Origin: Streptomyces alkaliterrae
GTDB lineage: Bacteria > Actinomycetota > Actinomycetes > Streptomycetales > Streptomycetaceae
Direction of reading: 5' to 3'
DNA length: 33,384 nt
Assembly (NCBI RefSeq): GCF_007097205.2
Contig: NZ_VJYK02000016.1
Coordinates: 1-33,384 of the forward strand
Shown: positions 14,636-23,566 of the stretch, piece after piece
Position numbering within the stretch: position 1 is the first letter of the stretch
Layout: each line of letters starts with the position of its first letter
Position numbers and translations under genes: made by a program
The notes under the pieces: model-generated
Told to the model about the DNA's origin: nothing
Databases searched by the model: none
Seen by the model: only the letters and a program-made list of their open reading frames with translations

Positions 14636-14907
14636 GTGTCAACGTCCGAATCCCGACCATCCTGCGCACCTACACCGGCGGCAAGTCCGAGGTGCCGGCC
14701 GAGGGCGCCACGCTGGCCGAGGTCATCGCTGACCTGGACAAGAACCACCAGGGCATCGGCGCCCGGGTGCTGGACGACACCGGCAAGCTGCGCCGCTTCG
14801 TCAACGTCTACGTCAACGACGACGACGTCCGCTTCGCCGAGGGTCTGCAGACGGCGACGCCGGACGGCGCCGGCGTGTCGATCATCCCGGCCGTGGCCGG
14901 CGGCTGA
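14632..14907 (+). CDS. Ubiquitin-like sulfur-carrier protein (MoaD/ThiS/CysO family)
   Basis: 91-residue beta-grasp protein: opening strand SVNVRIPTILRTYTGGKSEV, then AEGATLAEVIADLDKNHQGIGARVLDDTGKL, RRFVNVYVNDDDVR, a hydrophobic strand and an exposed C-terminal AVAGG. The terminal Gly-Gly is what is adenylated and converted to a thiocarboxylate in this family. MoaD serves molybdopterin and ThiS serves thiazole; CysO serves cysteine synthesis with CysM in Mycobacterium. Here the partner is the threonine-synthase-like enzyme, with a 4-bp translational overlap, so it probably delivers sulfide for homocysteine. The activating E1-like enzyme (MoeB/ThiF type) and a JAMM protease, if used, are not in the window. 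A strong terminator follows, so the operon ends here. Confidence 0.85.
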   Translation: MSVNVRIPTILRTYTGGKSEVPAEGATLAEVIADLDKNHQGIGARVLDDTGKLRRFVNVYVNDDDVRFAEGLQTATPDGAGVSIIPAVAGG

Positions 14908-14918
14908 CGTCTGGCTGG

Positions 14919-14966
14919 AAGGGGCCGGTCGGAGCGGGGAGCACTCCCGCGCCGACCGGCCCTTTT
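14919..14966 (+). terminator. Rho-independent terminator of the riboswitch operon
   Basis: Arms GGGCCGGTCGG (14922-14932) and its exact complement (14952-14962), extended by two A-T pairs and a wobble, are followed by TTTT (14963-14966). This is one of the few hairpins in the window with a T run. Confidence 0.85.
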
Positions 14967-15479
14967 CCGTGCCGGACGTGGGTCCGAGTCACACATGGGC
15001 GCGACTCCGCTCGCTGTACGCGGTGGTCAGGTGACGCAGCGCCCAGCGCAGCCCCGAGCTGTCCGAAATGGGCCGGAAATCGGTTGCACTGTTGTGCCAT
15101 GGGCTGCCCGGAAGCTGGCGTTCCGCGTGGTGGTGAAGCGGTAGAGTGGCCCCGCTCCCCACCGCACCCCCCTTCGCATGACTCATTCATGTGTCTGAGA
15201 ACGCGAACTTTCTTGCCGGAGAACGGCGGGAAGGATGTCGTGTTGTTCCGTTATGCCCGGCCAGGATTGCCCGGGTTTCTTGCCGTGTGCGCGTAATGCC
15301 CCATTGGTCTAGTCCAGAATTGTCGCCCGGATGGCCTGTTGCAGAGGGCTTCCGTGCGGATACATTCAGCGGCGGTCGACGCGTTCCGGCGCACACCCCC
15401 GCGGCTGTTTGGGGGTGAGGTCTGACCCGGGTCCGCGGAGTGCGGTCTCGTGCAAGGGCCAGCAATAGGGGAGTTAGGA
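14967..15479 (+). other. Non-coding region and probable long leader of the cold-shock gene
   Basis: No credible gene was found in this 513-bp stretch. TAGAGT at 15142-15147 is a fair -10 box; if used, the cold-shock mRNA would have a leader of roughly 325 bases, as is common for csp genes. A hairpin CACCCCC / GGGGGTG (15394-15417) lies 63 bases before the start codon. Base composition drops to moderate GC around 15180-15350 (for example AACTTTCTTG and CCATTGGTCTAGTCC), consistent with untranslated RNA. No conserved RNA family was recognised. Confidence 0.4.
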
Positions 15480-15683
15480 ATGGCTCAGGGCACCGTCAAG
15501 TGGTTCAACGCGGAGAAGGGATACGGCTTCATCGCGGTCGACGGTGGTGCGGACGTGTTCGTCCACTACAGCGCGATCCAGATGGACGGCTACCGCACCC
15601 TGGAAGAAGGACAGCGAGTGGAGTTCGAGATCTCGCAGGGTCAGAAGGGGCCGCAGGCGGACATGGTCCGCGTCACGGCCTGA
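15480..15683 (+). CDS. Cold-shock protein (CspA family)
   Basis: Single OB-fold nucleic-acid-binding protein of 67 residues, the standard Csp length. RNP1 is [10 protein letters not shown] and RNP2 is DVFVHYSAI; the protein opens [17 protein letters not shown] and has [21 protein letters not shown]. It binds single-stranded RNA or DNA and is thought to act as an RNA chaperone. The ATG at 15480 follows GGGGAG with six-base spacing; the frame extends upstream but the conserved N-terminus fixes this start. From memory S. coelicolor also has a csp gene (scoF4) beside groEL2. A hairpin terminator separates it from groEL2, so the two are transcribed apart. Confidence 0.95.
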   Translation: MAQGTVKWFNAEKGYGFIAVDGGADVFVHYSAIQMDGYRTLEEGQRVEFEISQGQKGPQADMVRVTA

Positions 15684-15706
15684 GCGGCGACCACACACGC
15701 CAGTAA

Positions 15707-17665
<1,959 letters not shown>

Positions 17666-17711
17666 TCCGTCCCGGATCAGGGCCCGGCGTCCGCCGGGTC
17701 GTCCGCACCAA

Positions 17712-17749
17712 CCCGAGGGCGGTGCCTCCCCGGAGGCACCGCCCTCGGG
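17712..17749 (+). terminator. Strong terminator after groEL2
   Basis: Perfect 18-bp arms start CCCGAGGGCGG (17712-17729) and close at 17732-17749, with effectively a four-base CCCC loop. It is the longest perfect hairpin noted in the window and begins 46 bases after the groEL2 stop. Confidence 0.9.
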
Positions 17750-17866
17750 CGTTCGTGTGTCCCCCCTCACCCCCGGTTTGCCGAACGCGCCCGGCGGGAA
17801 GGCGTGTCGCCGGGCGGGACGCGTCCGCGGCGGCGCCACGACGCGGCCGCCGACCGCGCTTGTGGC

Positions 17867-17894
17867 GTTGTGCCACCGTTTGGGCGGGTAGCCT
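17867..17894 (+). promoter_or_regulatory. Possible promoter of the first AGCS symporter
   Basis: TAGCCT (17889-17894) is a good -10 box, with GTTGTG (17867-17872) 16 bases upstream as a weak -35. Transcription would start near 17901, giving a leader of about 110 bases before the ATG at 18010. The rest of the 344-bp gap after groEL2 shows only the terminator. Confidence 0.35.
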
Positions 17895-18009
17895 GCTTGA
17901 GGCCTGACGGGGGCCGTTGACCGAAGGTTCCCCGCACCACCGCCGGAAACACCCCCCGTGTCCGCCGGACAGGCCGCAGGCACCACCGACCACTAGGACT
18001 CGCGCGCGC

Positions 18010-19461
18010 ATGGAAACCCTCGACGCCCTCATCGTCGACGTCAACGACGTCTTCTGGACCTATCTGCTGATTCCGCTGATCGCGGTCGCGGGCGTGTGGT
18101 TCACCCTCCGCTCCAAGGTCGTGCAGGTACGGCTGTTCCCGGAGATGCTGCGCGCGATCACCGGCAAGGCGGCCCTCGCCCCCGACGGCCGCAAGCACGT
18201 CTCGGCGTTCGGCGCCTTCACCATCTCCGCGGCGGCCCGCGTCGGCACCGGCAACATCGCCGGTGTCGCCGGCGCCATCACCGTCGGCGGCCCCGGCGCG
18301 GTGTTCTGGATGTGGATGATGGCGCTGCTCGGCGCCGCCTCCGCGTTCGTGGAGTCGACGCTGGCGCAGTTGTACAAGGTGCGGGAGCCGCGAGAGGGCG
18401 GCACCTTCCGGGGCGGCCCGGCGTACTACATCCAGCGCGGCCTCGGGAAGCGCTGGGGCGGCGTCGTGTTCGCCGTGGTCATCACCCTCACGTTCGGCTT
18501 CGTCTTCAACGCCGTCCAGTCGAACACCATCGTCGCCGTCACCTCCAACTCCTTCGACGTCGTCGGCGACCGCTGGTTCGAGGCGCTTGTCGGCGTCGGC
18601 ATGGTGCTGCTGCTCGGGCTGGTCATCTTCGGCGGCGTGCGGCGCATCGCGCACGTCACCACGGTGCTGGTGCCGCTGATGGCGGTCATCTACCTGGTGC
18701 TGGGCGCCATCGTGGTCGTCGTCAACATCAGCGAGCTGCCGCGGGTGATCGCCGACATCGTGGGCTCGGCGCTGGGCTTCCGGGAGGTCGCCGGCGGCGC
18801 GGTCGGCGCGGCCATCCAACAGGGCGTGCGGCGCGGCATGTTCTCCAACGAGGCGGGCCTGGGCTCCGCGCCCAACGCCGCGGCCACCGCGTACACCACA
18901 CACCCCGTCAAGCAGGGCCTCGTCCAGGCCCTCGGCGTCTTCTTCGACACGCTGCTGATCTGCACGATGACCGCGTTCATCATCCTCAGCGCCAACCCCG
19001 ACCTGAGTGTGCGTCAGGGCGCCGACCTCACCCAGAGCACCCTTGCCGACAGCCTCGGCGGCTGGGCCGGGCACACCCTGACCGTCGTGGTCATGCTGCT
19101 CGCCTTCAGCTCGATGATCGGCAACTACTACTACGGCGAGTCGAACATCGAGTTCATGACGGCGAGCCGGTACGTGCTCCCCGCCTACCGGGTGACGGTC
19201 CTGGCCGTGGTGCTGCTCGGCGCGTTCGGCAAGGTCGACACCGTCTGGAACCTCGCCGACGTCTTCATGGGCACGATGGCGCTGGTCAACCTGCTGGCGA
19301 TCCTGCCGCTGTCGGTGATCGCCTTCAAGCTGCTCGACGACTACACCGCGCAGCGCAGGGAGGGCCTGGACCCGGTCTTCACCACCGACCGGGTGCCCGG
19401 GCTGCGCAACGTCGACTGCTGGGACCCGGACGACCTCGTGGAGAAGCCCACCACCCGCTGA
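18010..19461 (+). CDS. Amino acid/sodium symporter, AGCS family (copy 1)
   Basis: Integral membrane carrier of 483 residues with about ten hydrophobic helices, importing alanine, glycine or a related amino acid with sodium. Family features are the N-terminal DVNDVFWTYLLIPLIAVAG, RVGTGNIAGVAGAITVGGPGAVFWMW (the AGCS signature), PGG-type segment FRGGPAYYIQRGLGKRWGG, QGVRRGMFSNEAGLGSAPNAAATAYTTHPVKQGL, and SSMIGNYYYGESNIEF near the C-terminus. ATG 18010 is chosen because homology begins at once with ETLDALIVDVND; the 31 residues encoded upstream are Pro/Arg-rich and unlike a membrane protein. The next gene is a close paralogue. A strong hairpin between the two suggests separate transcripts. Confidence 0.92.
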   Translation: METLDALIVDVNDVFWTYLLIPLIAVAGVWFTLRSKVVQVRLFPEMLRAITGKAALAPDGRKHVSAFGAFTISAAARVGTGNIAGVAGAITVGGPGAVFWMWMMALLGAASAFVESTLAQLYKVREPREGGTFRGGPAYYIQRGLGKRWGGVVFAVVITLTFGFVFNAVQSNTIVAVTSNSFDVVGDRWFEALVGVGMVLLLGLVIFGGVRRIAHVTTVLVPLMAVIYLVLGAIVVVVNISELPRVIADIVGSALGFREVAGGAVGAAIQQGVRRGMFSNEAGLGSAPNAAATAYTTHPVKQGLVQALGVFFDTLLICTMTAFIILSANPDLSVRQGADLTQSTLADSLGGWAGHTLTVVVMLLAFSSMIGNYYYGESNIEFMTASRYVLPAYRVTVLAVVLLGAFGKVDTVWNLADVFMGTMALVNLLAILPLSVIAFKLLDDYTAQRREGLDPVFTTDRVPGLRNVDCWDPDDLVEKPTTR

Positions 19462-19492
19462 CGCCGACCGCTCCGATCCGCTGGACAGACCA

Positions 19493-19533
19493 GAGGGGCG
19501 GCCCCCGCACGCCGTGTGCCGGGGCCGCCCCTC
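19493..19533 (+). terminator. Terminator after AGCS copy 1
   Basis: Perfect 13-bp arms GAGGGGCGGCCCC (19493-19505) and complement (19521-19533), extended across one C-C mismatch by GCAC/GTGC with a five-base loop. There is no T tract. The remaining bases to 19756 contain TAACCT (19607-19612) as a possible -10 box for the second symporter. Confidence 0.82.
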
Positions 19534-19756
19534 GGCGTGACAAGACGTCCCAGACTGTGAGATACCGCACCTTCGGAGTACCTGTTCAGCGGCGGTTGAC
19601 GGTGGTTAACCTCCCGGAAGCTTCGACGGGGCCCCGCCCTGTCCGCGCGGAGGCGCCGTCCTCCGCCGGCCGCCGCCCCACCGGTACGCGACCCGTACCC
19701 CTCCCGGCGCGCGGAGCACCCCACCCGACACACCCAGGACGGGACGCACCACCCGC

Positions 19757-21232
19757 ATGAGCATGATCGACACGCTGGACGCCTTCATTCTGGACGTCAA
19801 CGACGTCTTCTGGACCTATCTGCTGATCCCGCTGGTCGCCGTCGCGGGCCTGTGGTTCACCTTCCGCTCCAAGGCCGTCCAGCTGCGGCTGGTGCCGGAG
19901 ATGTTCCGGGTCTTCCGGGACCGGCCCGCCAACGGCGGCGTCAGCCCGTTCGGCGCCTTCACCATCTCCGCCGCCGCCCGCATCGGCACCGGCAACATCG
20001 CCGGCGTCGCCACCGCAATCACGCTCGGCGGCGCGGGCGCGGTGTTCTGGATGTGGGTCATGGCGATCGTCGGCGGCGCCTCCGCCTTCGTCGAGTCCAC
20101 CCTCGCCCAGCTGTACAAGTCGCGCGGCAAGGAGCCCGGCACGTTCCGCGGCGGCCCGGCCTACTACATGCAGCGCGCCCTCGGGAAGCGCTGGCTGGGC
20201 GTGCTCTTCGCCGTCCTCATCACGCTGACCTTCGGCTTCGTGCTGACGGCCGTGCAGTCCAACACGATCACCGTGGCCGCCGGCGGCTCCTTCGGCGACA
20301 CCGGCACCACCTTCAAGTGGGTGCTCGGCGGCGCGCTGGCCGTGATGCTCGCGCTGGCCGTGTTCTACGGCGTCAAGCGGATCGCCCGCGTCACCCAGGT
20401 GCTCATCCCGACCATGGTCGGCCTCTACCTGCTGCTCGGCACGGTCATCGTGCTGCTGAACATCTCCTCCGTGCCCGGCATGCTCGCCGACATCGTGGCC
20501 GGCGCGTTCGGCTTCCGCGAGGTCGCCGGCGGCGCCGTCGGCACCGCGATCCTCCAGGGCGTGCGGCGCGGCATGTTCTCCAACGAGGCCGGCATGGGCT
20601 CGGGCCCGAACGCGGCCGCCGCCGCCGAGACCAGCCACCCCGTCAAGCAGGGCCTCGTGCAGACCCTCGGCGTCTACGTCGACACCATCGTCGTGTGCAC
20701 CATGACCGCCCTGATCATCCTCAGCGCCAACCCGACCCTCGGGGAGCGCGGCGGCGCGGACGTCACCCAGACCGCGTTCAGCGACGCCCTCGGCGGCTGG
20801 GCCGGCCACGCGCTGACGCTGGTCGTCTTCATGGTGGCCTTCAGCTCCATGATCGGTAACTACTACTACGGCGAGTCCAACATCGAGTTCATCACCGAAC
20901 GCCGCTCGGTCATGAACTCCTACCGGGCCGTCGTCATCGGCTGCGTGCTGCTCGGCGCGCTCGGCAAGGTCAGCATCGTCTGGAACCTCGCCGACATCAC
21001 GATGGGCGCGATGGTCCTGGTCAACCTGCTGGCGATCCTGCCCCTGTCGGTCATCGCCTTCAAGCTGCTCGACGACTACATGGCGCAGCGCCGCCAGGGC
21101 CTGGACCCGGTGTTCACCCGGGACCGCGTGCCGGGGCTGAAGAACGTCGAGTGCTGGGAGCCGGCCGCGGAGCAGGAGCCGGCCGCCGCGGAGGCGGGCC
21201 GGGAGCCCGCGCGGGTGCGCACCGCCAAGTGA
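19757..21232 (+). CDS. Amino acid/sodium symporter, AGCS family (copy 2)
   Basis: Second AGCS carrier, 491 residues, clearly paralogous to the gene before it: shared DVNDVFWTYLLIPLVAVAG, RIGTGNIAGVATAITLGGAGAVFWMW, FRGGPAYYMQRALGKRW, QGVRRGMFSNEAGMGSGPNAAAAAETSHPVKQGL and SSMIGNYYYGESNIEF. Differences lie in periplasmic loops and the extra C-terminal tail (AAEQEPAAAEAGREPARVRTAK). The tandem copies arose by duplication but have diverged enough for different substrate preference or regulation. An ATG three codons later could also serve. A bidirectional terminator follows directly. Confidence 0.92.
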   Translation: MSMIDTLDAFILDVNDVFWTYLLIPLVAVAGLWFTFRSKAVQLRLVPEMFRVFRDRPANGGVSPFGAFTISAAARIGTGNIAGVATAITLGGAGAVFWMWVMAIVGGASAFVESTLAQLYKSRGKEPGTFRGGPAYYMQRALGKRWLGVLFAVLITLTFGFVLTAVQSNTITVAAGGSFGDTGTTFKWVLGGALAVMLALAVFYGVKRIARVTQVLIPTMVGLYLLLGTVIVLLNISSVPGMLADIVAGAFGFREVAGGAVGTAILQGVRRGMFSNEAGMGSGPNAAAAAETSHPVKQGLVQTLGVYVDTIVVCTMTALIILSANPTLGERGGADVTQTAFSDALGGWAGHALTLVVFMVAFSSMIGNYYYGESNIEFITERRSVMNSYRAVVIGCVLLGALGKVSIVWNLADITMGAMVLVNLLAILPLSVIAFKLLDDYMAQRRQGLDPVFTRDRVPGLKNVECWEPAAEQEPAAAEAGREPARVRTAK

Positions 21233-21237
21233 CCGCG

Positions 21238-21274
21238 GGCGGGGTGGGGTTCCGGACCGGGACCCCACCCCGCC
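21238..21274. terminator. Bidirectional terminator between AGCS copy 2 and the methyltransferase
   Basis: GGCGGGGTGGGGTTCC (21238-21253) pairs with 21259-21274 over 16 bp with one wobble around a five-base loop. It fills nearly all of the 50-bp convergent gap. Confidence 0.85.
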
Positions 21275-21282
21275 GCAGTCGT

Positions 21283-22194
21283 TCAGGAGCCGTCGCGGAC
21301 GGCGGCGTGGACCGTGTTGGCGGCCAGCAGGAAGAGGTCGGGGCGCCGCAGCACACCCTCCGGCGACTCCGCGTCCAGCAGCCGGTCGAGCGTCGCCAGG
21401 TCGTCGCTCTCCAACTCCTCCGCCAGCCGTTCCCGGGACCTGGCGAGCTGGCCGTGGACGTGGCGGCGCACCGCCGACGGCAGCGGCTCCCGGATCTCCG
21501 TCAGGAACGTCCGCGAACCGACCGGCCGCAGCCCCGCCTCGGCCAGCAGAGCCGGCCAGTGCTCGACGACGGACACCGAGCCGGGCAGCCCGGCGCGCAT
21601 CCGCGTGAACCACTCCTCCCGCAGGACCTCCAGCCGGGTCGCCAGCCCCGGGCGGCCGAAACCGATGTCCCGCGGCAGGAAGCGGGCGGGCAGCCCGCCC
21701 TCGACGACCGCCAGCACCCCGCCCTCCTCGACCGCTTCGGCAAGCGTCCTCAGTGCCCGCTGCTGGTCGCCGACGTGGTGCACGACCCTGCTGCTCCACA
21801 CCAGCCCGGCCCGGCCCAGCTCGGCAGCGTCCTGCGGCAGCTCCGCGTGCCGGGTGCTGATCCGATCCGTCAGGCCCAGACGGCCGGCGTGGTACGCGGC
21901 CCGCTCCAGCAGCTCCGGCGAGCCGTCCACCGCGATCACCTCGGCGGCGGGGAACGCCTCGGCGAGCAGCGTCGTGTTGACGCCCGGCCCGCTGCCCACG
22001 TCCAGCACCCGCCTCGGCGGCCCGCCGGCCCCGTCCAGCACCTCGCCCAGCCAGCCGAGCATCGACCGCACCCCGCCGGCGTACAGCTCGGCCTCGGTCT
22101 CCAGCGCCTCGGCCATCTCCCGCCAGTCCAGATCCGGCTCGTGCCCCTCATGCCCCTGGTGCCCGTGCTCTCCGTGCCCGTGCCGCTCGCTCAT
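21283..22194 (-). CDS. Class I SAM-dependent methyltransferase with His-rich N-terminus
   Basis: 303 residues from ATG 22194, which has AGGGAG at good spacing. The N-terminus is a His/Gly/Glu-rich stretch (SERHGHGEHGHQGHEGHE), perhaps metal-binding or simply disordered. The Rossmann fold follows: motif I VLDVGSGPGVNTTLL (about 60-75), the acidic AVDGSPELLERA, then LVWSSRVVHHVGDQQRAL and EGGVLAVVEGGLPARFLP. The substrate is unknown. It lies 124 bp downstream of the P450 on the same strand, so it could read through as the last gene of the lasso operon and methylate the peptide. However, it has its own good ribosome site, and similar His-tailed methyltransferases are, in my recollection, ordinary Streptomyces chromosomal genes unlinked to lasso clusters. 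I lean slightly to it being a flanking gene. Confidence 0.82.
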   Translation of the reverse strand: MSERHGHGEHGHQGHEGHEPDLDWREMAEALETEAELYAGGVRSMLGWLGEVLDGAGGPPRRVLDVGSGPGVNTTLLAEAFPAAEVIAVDGSPELLERAAYHAGRLGLTDRISTRHAELPQDAAELGRAGLVWSSRVVHHVGDQQRALRTLAEAVEEGGVLAVVEGGLPARFLPRDIGFGRPGLATRLEVLREEWFTRMRAGLPGSVSVVEHWPALLAEAGLRPVGSRTFLTEIREPLPSAVRRHVHGQLARSRERLAEELESDDLATLDRLLDAESPEGVLRRPDLFLLAANTVHAAVRDGS

Positions 22195-22318
22195 CTGCCG
22201 CTCCCTGCTCCTGTCCCGCTTCCGGACGCTTCCACTCGAACGCCGCGAGTCTGCGCCGGACCCGGCGCGGGCGCCACTTCCGTTGCCGAAGTCGGAACAC
22301 GCGCCGCGCCGAACCGGG

Positions 22319-23566
22319 TCAGCGGAGTGGCCGGAGGAGGACGGGGAGGCCGAGCAGGCCCCGCAGATACTCCGTGCGCCACTGGACACGGTTCGAATCG
22401 CTCAGTCGGAGGCCGGGGAAGCACTCCACCAGCTCCCGGAAGCCGGACTCGGCGACCACTCGTGCCAGCGGCGCGCCCAGGCAGAAGTGCGGACCGCGCC
22501 CGAAGGAGAGGTGGCGGACGTCCGACCGGCCGAGGTCGAACTGGTCCGGCCCCGGGAACCGGCCGGGGTCGCGGTTGCCGGCACCCACCGCGACCAGTAC
22601 CGACTCCCCGGCGGCGAGCGCGACCCCGGCAAGGGTGGTGTCCCGGACGACATGGCGGAAGACGCCCGGGTACACCGGGCTGTCGTACCGCAGCAGCTCC
22701 TCGACAAAACCCGGAAGGCGATCCAGTGCCGTCCGCAGCTCCTCGATAAGGGAACCGTCACGCGTCAGGAGGAGCGCGCCGAGCCCCAGCAGGTTCGCGG
22801 TCGGCTCGTGGCCGGCGATGATCAGCATCAGGCAGACCGAGGCGCACTCCTCGTCGCTCCACCGGTGCCCGCCGTGGCGAGCGTCCACCAGACCGGCCAG
22901 CAGCGTCGGCGTGTCCCCGGACGGACCCGACTTCCTTTGCCGGTAGGCGAGTTCGCGGAAGTAGTGCCACAGCTCCATGAACGCGCCGTCCGCGCGGTCC
23001 GGATCGCTTCCGCCCGGCGCCATCTCCCGCGTCAGATCCAGCAGCCGGGGGCGGTCGCGCCCGGGCACGCCGAGCACCGCACAGATCCCGGCGAACGGCA
23101 GCGGGAAGGTGAAGGAGGCGACCAGGTCCGTCTCCCCGTCCGTGGCCGCGGCGGTCAGCAGGGCGCGTGCGTCGGCCCGCATCCGTTCCCGCAGCGCCCC
23201 GACGCGTGCGGGGGTGAAGTACTGCGCCACCGAAGCGCGTAGCGCCGTGTGGTCGGGGGTCGGAACGGCCAGCCGTGCGCGGGTCGCCTCGGGCAGCTCG
23301 TCGAGCGGCGGGAGCGACCCCTCGCCGCCCGACGCCCCTTCGCCGTCTGCCGGCCCCTCCGGGTCCTCCGGGTCCTCCGGGTCCTTGACCAGGTCCGGGT
23401 GCGTCAGCGCCTCCCGTACGGCGTCGTAGGAGGAGACCAGCCAGAACTCGTCCGCTCCGGGCAGCGCGGCGCGGATCACCGGCCCGTGCTCCCTGGCGCC
23501 GCGGAGAAGGGCGTAGGGGCTGATGAGGTCGGCACCCGCCGACGGCACCTGGAAGGTCGGGTTCAC
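22319..23566 (-). CDS. Cytochrome P450, probable lasso-peptide tailoring enzyme
   Basis: Soluble bacterial P450 of 415 residues. The I-helix oxygen-binding segment is LIIAGHEPTANLL (Pro in the first Thr position of AGxETT), the K-helix is VEELLRYDSP (ExxR), and the heme loop is FGRGPHFCLGAPLAR with Cys362 as heme ligand. An acidic insert of about 30 residues (DPEDPEDPEGPADGEGASGG) sits in the variable loop before the conserved DHTALR segment. GTG 23566 overlaps the cyclase stop in a GTGA, so expression is coupled to lasso ring formation. Likely roles are hydroxylation or oxidative cross-linking of the peptide; the adjacent Trp-Tyr of the core is an obvious candidate. No dedicated ferredoxin gene is present. 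The long open frame upstream of 23566 is an overlap, not coding. Confidence 0.9.
   Translation of the reverse strand: MNPTFQVPSAGADLISPYALLRGAREHGPVIRAALPGADEFWLVSSYDAVREALTHPDLVKDPEDPEDPEGPADGEGASGGEGSLPPLDELPEATRARLAVPTPDHTALRASVAQYFTPARVGALRERMRADARALLTAAATDGETDLVASFTFPLPFAGICAVLGVPGRDRPRLLDLTREMAPGGSDPDRADGAFMELWHYFRELAYRQRKSGPSGDTPTLLAGLVDARHGGHRWSDEECASVCLMLIIAGHEPTANLLGLGALLLTRDGSLIEELRTALDRLPGFVEELLRYDSPVYPGVFRHVVRDTTLAGVALAAGESVLVAVGAGNRDPGRFPGPDQFDLGRSDVRHLSFGRGPHFCLGAPLARVVAESGFRELVECFPGLRLSDSNRVQWRTEYLRGLLGLPVLLRPLR
23357..23383. repeat. Three tandem 9-bp repeats inside the P450 gene
   Basis: CTCCGGGTC occurs three times in a row, in frame, encoding the Asp-Pro-Glu repeats of the acidic insert. 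Being a multiple of three, slippage here would lengthen or shorten the loop without breaking the protein. Confidence 0.85.

Noticed and set aside
15299..15351. Segment beginning GCCCCATTGGTCTAGTCC looked like the 5' half of a tRNA (TGGTCTAGT resembles a D-arm).
   Set aside because: No matching acceptor strand, anticodon stem or GGTTCGAATCC T-arm follows at the right distance.
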